Shown: positions 25,964 to 34,909 of the stretch, piece after piece
Layout of the letters: each line of letters starts with the position of its first letter
Position numbering within the stretch: the first letter of the stretch is position 1
From: Gelidibacter sp035515035
Lineage (GTDB): Bacteria; Bacteroidota; Bacteroidia; Flavobacteriales; Flavobacteriaceae
Length of the DNA stretch: 64,000 nt
Reading direction: 5' to 3'
NCBI RefSeq assembly: GCF_035515035.1
Contig: NZ_DATJCA010000021.1
Span: 1-64,000 of the forward strand
Notes under the pieces: model-generated
What the model was told of the DNA's origin: nothing
The model's database searches: none
What the model saw: the letters and a program-made list of their open reading frames with translations, nothing else
Made by a program: the position numbers and the translations under genes

Positions 25964-26986
25964 TTATATGTTTCTGAGATGTTTTTCCCATTTCCAAGCG
26001 GATAACAAGGCATCGTCCAAATTGGTTTCTGCTTTCCATCCCAATTCGGTGTTAGCTTTTGTCGTATCGGCATAAGCCTGAATGACATCACCTTCACGTC
26101 TTGGAGCAATCTTATAATTTAGTTTCTGACCTGAGGCTTTTTCAAAAGATTGTATGACTTCCAAAACAGAACTGCCTTTTCCGGTTCCCAAATTGAAAAT
26201 CTCATAATTGGTAGCGTTATTTTTGCCAACTAATCTTTCCAAAGCTACCACATGCGCCTTTGCCAAATCGACTACGTGAATATAATCTCTGATACAGGTG
26301 CCATCTGGCGTTGGATAATCATCTCCAAAAACGGAAAGTTCCTTGCGCAGACCTGCAGCGGTTTGAGTGATAAAAGGTACCAAGTTTTGTGGTACTCCAA
26401 TTGGTAATTCGCCTATTTTGATACTGCTATGGGCGCCTATCGGATTAAAATAACGAAGGGCAATGGCATTTAAAGTGGAATTGACCTTGCACGTGTCCTT
26501 AATAATTTCCTCTCCAATTTGTTTGGTATTCCCATAAGGCGACTCTGCCATTTTTATGGGAGCCGATTCGGTAATTGGCATTTCGTCAGCCTGTCCATAA
26601 ACCGTACAAGAGGAACTGAAAATAAAATTTTGTGTTGGTAAATGCAGAAGTGATTTAAGAACATACACCAAGGTGTTGATGTTGTTTTCATAATAGAGCA
26701 AGGGTTTTTCAACACTCTCACCTACAGCCTTACTTGCTGCAAAATGAATGACGCCAACAATATCCTGATGTTTGCCAAAAAATGCTTCCACTTTGGATTT
26801 CTCCTTTAAATCTAACTTTTCAAAAGCTGGCGCTTTCCCGGTAATCGCAGTAATTCCGGCCAAAACATCAATTGAAGAGTTAGAAAGATCATCAATAATG
26901 ACCACTTCAAAACCCTTTTGTTGCAATTCAACAACCGTATGTGAACCGATAAAACCTAAACCACCTGTTACTAAAACCTTTTTCAT
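25964..26986 (-). CDS. galE: UDP-glucose 4-epimerase
   Basis: The 340-residue extended SDR enzyme interconverts UDP-glucose and UDP-galactose for surface polysaccharides. It has the NAD-binding GGLGFIGSHTVVEL at the N-terminus, the FSSSCTVYG serine/threonine block, the catalytic YGNTK (Tyr and Lys), RYFNPIGAH, and the substrate-site GDDYPTPDGTCIRDYIHV. The ATG directly abuts the stop of the upstream aminotransferase gene, so they are translationally adjacent. It probably makes precursors for LPS or exopolysaccharide. Confidence 0.95.
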   Translation of the reverse strand: MKKVLVTGGLGFIGSHTVVELQQKGFEVVIIDDLSNSSIDVLAGITAITGKAPAFEKLDLKEKSKVEAFFGKHQDIVGVIHFAASKAVGESVEKPLLYYENNINTLVYVLKSLLHLPTQNFIFSSSCTVYGQADEMPITESAPIKMAESPYGNTKQIGEEIIKDTCKVNSTLNAIALRYFNPIGAHSSIKIGELPIGVPQNLVPFITQTAAGLRKELSVFGDDYPTPDGTCIRDYIHVVDLAKAHVVALERLVGKNNATNYEIFNLGTGKGSSVLEVIQSFEKASGQKLNYKIAPRREGDVIQAYADTTKANTELGWKAETNLDDALLSAWKWEKHLRNI

Positions 26987-28126
26987 TTATGAATTTGAAT
27001 TTACAAAATTAATAACTGTAGATGTTATGAATTCAATTTGTTCAGCATCCAATTCAGTATGCATAGGCAAAGAAATGACTTCCTTTACCAACTGATTCGT
27101 GACGACAAAATCTTCCTCCTTATATCTTGAATCTTTATACGCTTTTTGGAGATGCAGTGGAATTGGGTAATAAACACCGCAAGGAATACCGTTGTCATTT
27201 AAATGTTTGACCAAAGCATCACGATTGGTGTCCTTAACTTTCAATGTATATTGGTGGAACACGTGATTATCTGGAGCACCTTCCCTAAAAGGAACTACAA
27301 TATTCTCATGGCCTTCAAAAGCTTTATCGTAAGCATTGGCAGCTTTCAATCGGGCAGCATTGTAACTATTTAAATGGTCCAGTTTGGTGTTTAAAACCGC
27401 CGCTTGAATAGAATCCAATCGCGAATTTACGCCCACCACATCATGATGATAACGCTCATACATTCCGTGATTTACGATTCCTCTTAGTTTATGTGCCAAA
27501 TCATCGTCATTGGTGAAAATGGCACCGCCATCACCGTAACATCCTAAGTTTTTAGAAGGAAAAAATGACGTGGATGCCACGTGGCCTATCGTACCAATTT
27601 TCGTTTTTCTACCATCACTATATGTATAAGTTGCTCCGATTGCCTGGGCATTATCTTCAATAACATATAAATTGTGTTCTTCCGCAATTTCCATGATTGC
27701 TTCCATATTGGCGCATTGTCCAAATAAATGCACCGGAACAATCGCTTTAGTATTTGGTGTGATGGCTTTCTTTATGGCTTCAACATCAATATTAAAGGTT
27801 TTTGGATCCACATCCACCAAAACTGGCGTCAACTGCAATAAAGCAATAACCTCAACAGTGGCGGCAAATGTAAAATCGGCAGTAATAACCTCGTCTCCCG
27901 GCTTTAAATCAAGTCCCATCATGGCTATTTGCAAGGCGTCTGTACCATTGGCACAAGGAATGACGTGCTTGACATCAAGATAGTTTTCTAAATTTTTCTG
28001 GAACAGATGTACTTGCGGTCCATTAATATAAGCCGTAGTGTCAAGAACCTCTGTAATAGACGCATCAACCGCATCCTTAATTTTCTGATATTGACCTTTA
28101 AGATCAACCATTTGTATTTTTTTCAT
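26987..28126 (-). CDS. DegT/DnrJ/EryC1/StrS family aminotransferase
   Basis: The 379-residue PLP enzyme typically transaminates nucleotide-linked keto-sugars. Visible features are PCANGTDALQIAMMGLDLKPGDEV (cofactor phosphate region), VIEDNAQAIGA with the PLP-stacking aspartate, and TSFFPSKNLGCYGDGGAI with the Schiff-base lysine. Many flavobacterial members are WlbE/WbpE-like or ArnB-like, but the sugar cannot be assigned. It heads a tight operon with galE, which supports a cell-surface polysaccharide role. Confidence 0.92.
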   Translation of the reverse strand: MKKIQMVDLKGQYQKIKDAVDASITEVLDTTAYINGPQVHLFQKNLENYLDVKHVIPCANGTDALQIAMMGLDLKPGDEVITADFTFAATVEVIALLQLTPVLVDVDPKTFNIDVEAIKKAITPNTKAIVPVHLFGQCANMEAIMEIAEEHNLYVIEDNAQAIGATYTYSDGRKTKIGTIGHVASTSFFPSKNLGCYGDGGAIFTNDDDLAHKLRGIVNHGMYERYHHDVVGVNSRLDSIQAAVLNTKLDHLNSYNAARLKAANAYDKAFEGHENIVVPFREGAPDNHVFHQYTLKVKDTNRDALVKHLNDNGIPCGVYYPIPLHLQKAYKDSRYKEEDFVVTNQLVKEVISLPMHTELDAEQIEFITSTVINFVNSNS

Positions 28127-28338
28127 CTAGTTATATGTAGAATTGATAGTTAAAATCCTAAGCATTTATGAGGTTACGAAATTACGAAATTGCGCAGCTT
28201 ATACCAATCATTCCTAAAGGTTTAATTTCATTTTTAATGATGAAACAGGCATGATATATAAGTAAAGTAGCAAAAATTCCCGAGTAGTTTTAAAGTAATT
28301 TAATGGAAAGAAATGTATTTTAGCAGAAATAATTCTTC

Positions 28339-29574
28339 TTGAAGGCACTCTATAACATAGCACTTTTTATCGCAGAATTTTCGCTCAAAATTCTCGCTTT
28401 TTTTAATAAAAAATTAAAATTAGGTGTTGATGGCCGTTCAAAAACTTATAAGATTTTAGAAGAACACCTAGCAAGTCAGGATCAAACCTTTTGGTTTCAT
28501 TGCGCCTCCCTTGGTGAATATGAGCAAGGGCTTCCTATTTTCAAAGAACTGAGAGCGGAAAACCCTCAGCATAAAATAGTATTGACATTCTTCTCTCCTT
28601 CAGGTTATGAAATCCGCAAAAACACTGACGTTGCAGATGTGGTTGTTTACCTTCCAATGGACACTAAAAACAATTCAAAGCGTTTTCTAGAACTGGTCAA
28701 TCCGGAACTGACCATCTTTGTGAAATATGAGATTTGGCCAAATTACCTCAGCGAATTAAAAAAACGAAATTTAAGAGCCATTTTGATTTCTGCCGTTTTC
28801 AGAAAAGAACAATCCTATTTTCAGTTTTATGGCAAAATGATGCGGGATGCCTTAAGCACGTTCGAACATATTTTCGTACAGGATAAAAGCTCGCAGTATT
28901 TACTGAATTCAGCTCATTTCAACAATGTCACCATTGCTGGAGACACCCGTTATGACCGGGTCTCCGATCAACTCCAACAGAATAATAAACTCTCATTTAT
29001 TGAAGATTTCAGAGACGGAAAGCCCTGTGTGGTTATAGGAAGTTCCTGGCCTGAGGATGAAGCTTTATTTATCTCGTATATCAATCGTAGGACATCAAAG
29101 GATGTGAAATTCATAATCGCACCCCATAATATAAAGGGCAATCAAATTGATCATTTTGCGAAGCAGCTTAACAAGAAAACCGTACTGTTTTCAAAAAAAG
29201 ACGATCACAATCTTGCAGAATTTGAAGTTTTCATTGTCGATACCATCGGGATTTTGAGCAAGATCTACAGTTATGCAGATATCGCTTATGTTGGAGGAGG
29301 AATGGGTCAGACCGGTCTTCATAACATCTTGGAACCTGCGGTATTTGGCGTCCCGATAATCATTGGAAAGAATTACAAGAAATTCCCGGAAGCCTTTCAA
29401 ATGATAAAAAATGGCGGTGTCCTCAGCATAAAAAACAAGGAAGAACTACAGGATACATTGGATCGATTAATTAAAAATGCTGAAGAAAGAAAAGCCCTTG
29501 GCCATTTGAATAGCGCCTTTATTAAAAATAACAAAGGCGCAGTGATCCAAATTATGAGCTATCTTTGTAATTAG
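28339..29574 (+). CDS. waaA: 3-deoxy-D-manno-octulosonic acid (Kdo) transferase
   Basis: The 411-residue glycosyltransferase adds Kdo to lipid A precursors at the inner membrane. It starts at a TTG (28339). The upstream ATG is out of frame, and the translated N-terminus (MKALYNIALFIAEFSLKILAFF) has the usual membrane anchor. The FHCASLGEYEQGLPI motif, VKYEIWPNYL, the GDTRYDRV block and GGMGQTGLHNILEPAVFGVP (nucleotide-sugar site) identify the family. It is divergent from the aminotransferase-galE operon. Confidence 0.93.
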   Translation: MKALYNIALFIAEFSLKILAFFNKKLKLGVDGRSKTYKILEEHLASQDQTFWFHCASLGEYEQGLPIFKELRAENPQHKIVLTFFSPSGYEIRKNTDVADVVVYLPMDTKNNSKRFLELVNPELTIFVKYEIWPNYLSELKKRNLRAILISAVFRKEQSYFQFYGKMMRDALSTFEHIFVQDKSSQYLLNSAHFNNVTIAGDTRYDRVSDQLQQNNKLSFIEDFRDGKPCVVIGSSWPEDEALFISYINRRTSKDVKFIIAPHNIKGNQIDHFAKQLNKKTVLFSKKDDHNLAEFEVFIVDTIGILSKIYSYADIAYVGGGMGQTGLHNILEPAVFGVPIIIGKNYKKFPEAFQMIKNGGVLSIKNKEELQDTLDRLIKNAEERKALGHLNSAFIKNNKGAVIQIMSYLCN

Positions 29575-29649
29575 CTAGCAACGTTGTACGATGAGGTTGT
29601 TAACGAATTTTATAACTTTGAATTAATAATAAACACTAAAACAATCTTA

Positions 29650-29898
29650 ATGAAAAAATTACTATTTAGTTCTGCCATGGTGCTCGCGCTAGGCTTATCA
29701 TTGACATCTTGTAGAGATACAGATAAAAAAGAGGATTCAGTCATCATTATTGAAAAGGAAGTTGACAAAGCTCCTGAAAAAGCAGATGGCGCCCTTGAAA
29801 AAGCTGGAAGAGCGATTGATAATGCAGCAAAGGAAGTTAAAGAAGCAGGCAAAGCTGTGGATAGCGCTGCCAAAGAAGTTGTTGGCGACGATAACTAA
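29650..29898 (+). CDS. Small predicted lipoprotein
   Basis: The 82-residue product starts at the ATG at 29650. An upstream TTG-start extension is rejected because it would bury the signal peptide. The signal is MKKLLFSSAMVLALGLSLTS followed by Cys, a good lipobox. The mature part is a charged helix of EKA/DKA-type repeats (EKADGALEKAGRAIDNAAKE), reminiscent of small alanine-rich Lpp- or YtxH-like coiled coils. Function unknown. Confidence 0.7.
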   Translation: MKKLLFSSAMVLALGLSLTSCRDTDKKEDSVIIIEKEVDKAPEKADGALEKAGRAIDNAAKEVKEAGKAVDSAAKEVVGDDN

Positions 29899-29919
29899 TT
29901 TTGAGTTAGGTTATATAAA

Positions 29920-29948
29920 AGGCCCATCAATTTGGTGGGTCTTTTTTT
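29920..29948 (+). terminator. Terminator of the small lipoprotein gene
   Basis: GGCCCATCAA pairs imperfectly with TTGGTGGGTC, and TTTTTTTG follows on the plus strand. It lies about 25 bases after the stop. Confidence 0.65.
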
Positions 29949-29955
29949 GATTCCT

Positions 29956-29997
29956 ATATAAAAAACAAAAACCCTGATAATCTATTGATTATCAAGG
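29956..29997 (-). terminator. Orphaned original terminator of the tRNA-Leu transcript
   Basis: CCCTGATAATC (29972-29982) pairs with GATTATCAAGG (29987-29997) around a four-base loop. On the minus strand the stem is followed by a T-rich tract (complement of 29956-29971). It ends three bases before the left att repeat, so before integration it lay directly behind the tRNA-Leu gene now at 35442. Its orientation fits termination of that minus-strand tRNA transcript. Confidence 0.65.
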
Positions 29998-30000
29998 CTT

Positions 30001-30022
30001 AGTACTCAAGGCGGGACTTGAA
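30001..30022. repeat. Left attachment site (attL) of integrative element
   Basis: A 22-base sequence beginning AGTACTCAAGGCGGG is identical to 35440-35461, where it forms the 3' end of tRNA-Leu. The left copy is not followed by a tRNA body, so it is the duplicated tRNA 3' fragment that marks the far end of the inserted element. Confidence 0.88.
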
Positions 30023-30157
30023 ACCCACTATTTCAGACCTTATAAAACCTTATAAAAAATACGGGAATCATTAACAAACTCCATACTTTGTCCGCATTTA
30101 TTGACCTACACGCGTATTGAACGAAATGCAACGAAATTGAAGCAACTGCAAATCCAC

Positions 30158-30175
30158 CGTACAAAAATCGTACAA
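30158..30175. repeat. 18-bp terminal repeat, left copy
   Basis: CGTACAAAAATCGTACAA is a pair of CGTACAA motifs 11 bases apart, identical to 35366-35383. A third CGTACAA follows at 30178-30184. It lies in the leader before the integrase, where recombinase arm-type or excisionase sites are expected. Confidence 0.65.
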
Positions 30176-30239
30176 GCCGTACAAATTAGATTTTAATGTT
30201 TATATTTGAGTGTTCAAATGTTTAAAATTTCTTACTAAA

Positions 30240-31622
30240 ATGGCAACGGTTAACTTTCTTTTACGTTCATCTAAGAACGTCGCACCTCTTACACTTCGAT
30301 TATTATTTAGAGATAATAACAAACCCTCTAAAGTTTTTGACAAAGAAAAAAACGAATACTTAGAACTACCCTATACCGATTTTGTTTACAGTACTAAAAC
30401 GAAATACCGTATTGATAAACCATACTGGAAAAAACACAATAGCAATTCCAAGGATGCTGAAACTAAAAACAAACAAGTTGAGGTAAAAGCAGATTTATTA
30501 AAAATCGAAAACTTTATACTGGATGCTTTTAACCAAACCAACGAAGCCAACATAGACAAAGACTGGTTAGATACTCAAATGGATCTTTTTTACAATCCAG
30601 TAACTGAAAACCAAAAAAGCGACTTATTAACCGATGCAATTCAAAGTATTATTGATGAAGCACCAACCCGCAAAAACGCCAAAGGTGGCATAGGCATTTC
30701 TCTAAGTAGGGTTAATAGTTATAAGTCACTTAAAAACATGATTACTGAATACCAAGGAAACAAAGCCTTAAAAGTCAAGGACGTAAACAAAGGATTTGCA
30801 AAGGATTTTTTGAAACATCTACTTAATACAAAACAATATCAAAAGAGTTATGCACTCAAAAAGATTGCAGATTTAAAAACCGTTTGCAATGATGCTGATA
30901 TTTATGGAATTGAAACAAATCCACAGTATAAAAAAATTGATAGCACCAAACCGCAAAACGATAATATACTTTATCTAACACCCGATGAACTTAAAAAGAT
31001 AGCAGAAACCAACCTACTAAACGAAGCGCACCAAAACGCCCGCAAATGGTTATTGTTAGGGTGCAACTTAGGTCAAAGAGGTGGCGACTTGCTAAAACTG
31101 AATGAAACCAATTTTATTAATCGTAACGGCTTAGAGGTTATTGAACTAAAACAACAAAAGACTGGTAAAAATGTTACTATTCCAGTACTGGAAACAACCA
31201 AAGAAATCATTAAAACGGGACTACCTTACAAAATATCAATTCAGAAATTTAATGAACATATCAAAGAGGTTTGCAGATTATCAGAAATTAACGAACTCGT
31301 TAATGGCGGGTTAATCACAGTAACCAAAAAAGGCGAGGGAAACAAAAAGAAACGCAAAATTGATGGCGTTTATGAAAAATGGGAATTAATATCTTCACAC
31401 GTTTGCAGACGTTCATTTGCTACCAACTTATACGGAATACTACCTACTACCCTAATCATGCAGATAACCGCCCACAGTAGCGAAAAGATGCTATTAAACT
31501 ACATTGGCAAAGATAGTTTAGACTTCGCCCAACAAATAGCAGACTTCTATACACTCCAGGCACTAAAGGACAAAAAAGAAACAACCTTAACAGTGATTAA
31601 AACTGCATCAAATCAAAACTAA
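30240..31622 (+). CDS. Tyrosine recombinase / phage-type integrase
   Basis: The 460-residue protein starts at the ATG at 30240. A GTG at 30210 would add ten non-conserved residues. The N-terminal half has the arm-binding and SAM-like core-binding domains of Bacteroidota integrases (about 100-225). The catalytic domain shows R280 in GQRGGDLLKL, H387 and R390 in HVCRRSF, H412 in TAHSSEKM, and the nucleophile Y421 in LLNYIG. It would integrate and excise the surrounding element at the tRNA-Leu att site. A TATATTTG -7 box lies at 30201-30208. An active enzyme is expected because all catalytic residues are intact. Confidence 0.93.
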   Translation: MATVNFLLRSSKNVAPLTLRLLFRDNNKPSKVFDKEKNEYLELPYTDFVYSTKTKYRIDKPYWKKHNSNSKDAETKNKQVEVKADLLKIENFILDAFNQTNEANIDKDWLDTQMDLFYNPVTENQKSDLLTDAIQSIIDEAPTRKNAKGGIGISLSRVNSYKSLKNMITEYQGNKALKVKDVNKGFAKDFLKHLLNTKQYQKSYALKKIADLKTVCNDADIYGIETNPQYKKIDSTKPQNDNILYLTPDELKKIAETNLLNEAHQNARKWLLLGCNLGQRGGDLLKLNETNFINRNGLEVIELKQQKTGKNVTIPVLETTKEIIKTGLPYKISIQKFNEHIKEVCRLSEINELVNGGLITVTKKGEGNKKKRKIDGVYEKWELISSHVCRRSFATNLYGILPTTLIMQITAHSSEKMLLNYIGKDSLDFAQQIADFYTLQALKDKKETTLTVIKTASNQN

Positions 31623-31694
31623 AGCACTCTATAAACAAATAACAACCGATTAACAATCGTTTAAACCTCATCAAATTAAAACACTCAATTAACT

Positions 31695-32177
31695 ATGAAA
31701 GTAACAACGTTTTTAGTTCACAATAAAGGATCTTACATAGAGTTAAAAAGTTTTTTTGACATGGGAACACCTCAACTTGAAGGATGCTCATTCTTATGTA
31801 ACCAAACCAATGAATACATACCATCGGAGGTGCATACAATTTATATCATTTCATGGGATGGGTCGTTTGATGAGGTCGGTTTTGGCTATTCAAGAAAACA
31901 CAATCTAAAACTTTTAGAAGCCTATCCAAATTGTCTTACTGGTAGGGTAGGAATATCAAACCAATCATTTAACGACTTAATCAAACCAGTTTATACAGAC
32001 ATTAGAAACACGACTTTGCACAATGGTTTCCTACTATCAAACGAGTTCAAAGATTGTCAAGTTTACGGTTTAGATTATTTTCTTAAACAAGATCCAAAAA
32101 AAAGATGGTCATTTGAAACAAAAACAGATGATTATATATTTAGGCGTATTGGACCAATAGAGATAATGAAAAACTAA
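31695..32177 (+). CDS. Element cargo protein of unknown function
   Basis: The 160-residue protein (MKVTTFLVHNKGSYIELKSF onwards) has no signal peptide, membrane segment or recognised domain. It contains two cysteines in the LEGCSFLCNQTNEY segment and a hydrophobic, aromatic middle (HTIYIISWDGSFDEVGFGYS). It lies between the integrase (72 bases) and the RteC-like gene (27 bases). The position after the integrase is typical of variable cargo, so a function such as defence or host adaptation is possible, but nothing in the sequence shows it. Confidence 0.65.
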   Translation: MKVTTFLVHNKGSYIELKSFFDMGTPQLEGCSFLCNQTNEYIPSEVHTIYIISWDGSFDEVGFGYSRKHNLKLLEAYPNCLTGRVGISNQSFNDLIKPVYTDIRNTTLHNGFLLSNEFKDCQVYGLDYFLKQDPKKRWSFETKTDDYIFRRIGPIEIMKN

Positions 32178-32204
32178 ATAAGGCAACGTAAAAAAATTGT
32201 TCAA

Positions 32205-32834
32205 ATGAATATCAAAACTCATTATAGTTTAAAAGACTTTAAAGAAAATTACCAAATAGACTATAAAGAATACATTGAAGTGTTTAATGATTGCAGCGAA
32301 ATGCAGTTTGTTATTGAGAACATAAATCATTATAAGATTTGTTTAAAAAATGTAACCTATCTCAAGTCAACAAGCGGACACGAACATATTGAAACACTCC
32401 TAACTGGTGAGAATTTTATGAAAGATGTAATTGACAAAATTACGCACAAAGAATATTTAGAAGTGTATAACACTCCAAGAAAGAGACTTGAATATACATT
32501 CCTAAACATTTTAGATTACTTAAAATCATTAAGTATTAAGACTAAAAATAATGAGTCTCAAAACCATGTTGATTTTTTAAATACAAACATTAAATTCAAT
32601 GTATCACCAACCGAACTTATTGAATTAACAAAGTCTCTTATTGAAAATGGAAATGTAAAAGGCAAACAAAAGGATATAATTAACTCTTTTGCCAGATTTT
32701 TTAATATTGAAGTCAATAATCCTGATAAGCTTATAACAGATATTAAAAAACGTAATACAGGTAGTGAAACCCTTTTTATTGATAAACTAAAATCGAGTCT
32801 ATACGATTACATGACTAAAGAAACCAAACGTTAG
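32205..32834 (+). CDS. RteC-like regulatory protein of the element
   Basis: The 209-residue protein has a C-terminal half (about 125-205) that resembles the RteC C-terminal region of Bacteroides mobile elements: NVSPTELIELTKSLIENG, then KGKQKDIINSFARFFNIEV and a closing RNTGSETLFIDKLKSSLYDYM. RteC in CTnDOT activates excision genes. The N-terminal half is not recognised. Its start overlaps the GTTCAAATG motif also found upstream of two other element genes, so it may be co-regulated with them. A role in controlling excision is inferred. Confidence 0.6.
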   Translation: MNIKTHYSLKDFKENYQIDYKEYIEVFNDCSEMQFVIENINHYKICLKNVTYLKSTSGHEHIETLLTGENFMKDVIDKITHKEYLEVYNTPRKRLEYTFLNILDYLKSLSIKTKNNESQNHVDFLNTNIKFNVSPTELIELTKSLIENGNVKGKQKDIINSFARFFNIEVNNPDKLITDIKKRNTGSETLFIDKLKSSLYDYMTKETKR

Positions 32835-32911
32835 TGATACGTTAGTAACCTTTGAACCGCTTTAAAGCACTTCATATTTGCTGAAATATTAACAATATAA
32901 ATTTTCAGCAA

Positions 32912-33190
32912 ATGCAACAAATTCAATTCATTGGCACAACGCCAACCGCACTAATCGAGTTAATCGACGAAGTTGTTTCTAAACGATTAAGCGATTTAAA
33001 AAAGAACTTCACACCTAAAGAGCCTACGGAATTTTTGACACGTCAAGAAGTTGCCGAAATGCTTTCAGTCGATTTGTCAACCGTACACAACTGGACAAAG
33101 AAGGAAATATTGACCGCGAACCAAATAGGCGGGCGTGTTTACTACAAACGTAGTGAGGTCGAAAATTCATTAATCAAACTAAACAAATGA
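32912..33190 (+). CDS. Helix-turn-helix (excisionase/MerR-like) DNA-binding protein
   Basis: The 92-residue protein ends in a winged-helix excisionase-type domain: FLTRQEVAEMLSVDLSTVHN, then WTKKEILTANQIGGRVYYKR with the SEVENSL helix. The N-terminal 45 residues are a linker/dimerisation helix. Proteins of this type act as directionality factors (Xis) or as regulators in Bacteroidota mobile elements. Its stop overlaps the ATG of the next gene (ATGA), indicating translational coupling. Confidence 0.85.
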   Translation: MQQIQFIGTTPTALIELIDEVVSKRLSDLKKNFTPKEPTEFLTRQEVAEMLSVDLSTVHNWTKKEILTANQIGGRVYYKRSEVENSLIKLNK

Positions 33191-33603
33191 TTATGAATAC
33201 GGCAACCAAACCAATCGTTTTAAAATACGATGCAACGAACTTAGGTAAGTTTAAAAGCACTACACATTACCAACTTACTAACGGCAACTTAGATATAACC
33301 GATTTAACGGAACTACTCAATTTAAGTGTAGATAGAGAATGTGCGAAATCTTCGCCTACTTACTGGATACAAACCCGCAACGATAACAAATGGCAGAAAC
33401 CCCGCCTTACTGGTTTATTCAAAACAGAATCACAAAACATTTATAAAGGCGACACGCAAAAAGGCAGAACCAAATTAGTATTTGTGTTTTCGGATCTAAG
33501 GCAGACTTTAACGGTTTACTATTTCAAAGACTTAAACTATCCAAACTTCTATAAGGATGATTTGAGCCGTTTTAAAGCATTTCTACAAAATACTAATCTA
33601 TAA
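33187..33603 (+). CDS. Small element protein of unknown function
   Basis: The 138-residue protein begins at the ATG that overlaps the stop of the HTH gene by four bases; a second ATG follows at 33193. No domain is recognised. The sequence is hydrophilic with an aromatic C-terminal half (TKLVFVFSDLRQTLTVYYFK, then DLNYPNFYKDDL). The coupling to the excisionase-like gene and the position just before the replication gene suggest a role in replication or excision, but this is inference. A terminator follows it. Confidence 0.65.
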   Translation: MIMNTATKPIVLKYDATNLGKFKSTTHYQLTNGNLDITDLTELLNLSVDRECAKSSPTYWIQTRNDNKWQKPRLTGLFKTESQNIYKGDTQKGRTKLVFVFSDLRQTLTVYYFKDLNYPNFYKDDLSRFKAFLQNTNL

Positions 33604-33616
33604 CTATAAGACAAAA

Positions 33617-33643
33617 AAAGGCGGACTATAAAAGACCGCCTTT
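33617..33643 (+). terminator. Terminator inside the element
   Basis: AAAGGCGG (33617-33624) pairs with CCGCCTTT (33636-33643), with an 11-base loop and an A-run before it. It separates the HTH/unknown gene pair from the replication gene. Confidence 0.65.
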
Positions 33644-33691
33644 AATTGTTCAAATGTTAGGAATACGGCAACGTAAACCTATTACAAATAT

Positions 33692-34909
33692 ATGCCTTTA
33701 TTTGTGATTGACTTCATCAAACTAAATCTAATCAATACGGACTTCGACTATATCGAAACGCACCCGCTATTAGATTTTATGATGGAGGTCAACACTAAGA
33801 CTGGAGAACTTAAAAACGTTAAAAAAGCATATTACAAAGGTTTGGAATTTCGACTTTACGAACCAACGGAAAAAACAAACTCCAGGCGTTTAACATTAGA
33901 AGGTAGTTTGCATAAGTACTGGAATAATGGCGCACACAATTTTAATGATTTTGGAATTAATGAACTCGATGAGGTTTTGAATGATTTAAAAGAATGCTTC
34001 AATATACTGCAAAGCAACTGCGTTTTAAGAACCTTAGAGATAGGCGTAAACATAGAACCACCCTACAAGACAAAGACAATCTTAAATCAATGCTTACTTC
34101 ATAAAACCGACCGCCTAAAATGGATCTACACCAAAGACGAAGGCAACTACATTCAAAGCAAACACCAACGCCATATAATAAAGATTTACGATAAACGCAC
34201 TCACTACAAAAACAAAGGTTTCACTATTGACAAAGAAATACTAAGGTTTGAAATAAAATATACTAAGATGAGGTATCTACACAGTAAAGGAATTTACAGC
34301 CTTAACAATCTACTAAATTACGGCTTGCACCACTTCAAAACTGATTTATTAAAAGAATGGGATAACGTTCTAATATGTGATAAATCCATAATCAGTAAAA
34401 CGAAATACAAAGACCAGTACGACAATATTAATTTTTGGTTAGACCTCAACTATAATAACTTCAAATACCATAGAAACAACCTAAAACGATTAACAGCAAA
34501 ACAACCCGACAACATCAAAAAAAAGATTGCTGATTTGATTAAAAAGAAGTGTGAAATTCTAAATACCAATACTACCCAAATTAACCCTTTATATATACGG
34601 TTAAAAACGGTAGTTTCCACCTCAACAAATACGGATCAAAACAGACGTTTCTGTAAGGTCACTAATTTGAACATTTCAATGCAGAAAGTTGATAGTATTT
34701 TATTGTCACATACTGGATTGAGATACTACCACAAAACCGATAAGAAAATATACAAAGAGGTTAAAAATAAATACCTATCCAAACTTTGGATTAATGCAGA
34801 TCATGCAACGCAAATAAAACAGATAGCACATAACATTAGGTGCAAAAGTTCCAACACCATGACCAGCAGAAAACGAAAACACAACCCTTTGCAGATGGAA
34901 CTGTTTTAA
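33692..34909 (+). CDS. Replication initiator-like protein (phage/plasmid gene II/X type)
   Basis: The 405-residue basic protein opens with FVIDFIKLNL. It then shows features of the Bacteroidota phage/plasmid replication proteins related to filamentous-phage gene II: LEGSLHKYWNNGAHNFNDF near 90, LRTLEIGVNIEPPYKTK near 140, IIKIYDKRTHYKNKG near 185, and LRFEIKYTKMRYLHSKGIY near 205. Such proteins nick an origin for rolling-circle replication. The catalytic tyrosine cannot be assigned with certainty. The following 500 bases contain GC-rich repeats and a hairpin suitable as an origin. A GGCAACGTAAA motif lies 15 bases before the start. Identity is from remembered family patterns, so moderate. Confidence 0.6.
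   Translation: MPLFVIDFIKLNLINTDFDYIETHPLLDFMMEVNTKTGELKNVKKAYYKGLEFRLYEPTEKTNSRRLTLEGSLHKYWNNGAHNFNDFGINELDEVLNDLKECFNILQSNCVLRTLEIGVNIEPPYKTKTILNQCLLHKTDRLKWIYTKDEGNYIQSKHQRHIIKIYDKRTHYKNKGFTIDKEILRFEIKYTKMRYLHSKGIYSLNNLLNYGLHHFKTDLLKEWDNVLICDKSIISKTKYKDQYDNINFWLDLNYNNFKYHRNNLKRLTAKQPDNIKKKIADLIKKKCEILNTNTTQINPLYIRLKTVVSTSTNTDQNRRFCKVTNLNISMQKVDSILLSHTGLRYYHKTDKKIYKEVKNKYLSKLWINADHATQIKQIAHNIRCKSSNTMTSRKRKHNPLQMELF

Noticed and set aside
25954..26109. A 52-residue N-terminal extension of the amidohydrolase
   Set aside because: It overlaps galE and would hide a clear signal peptide that begins at 25953.
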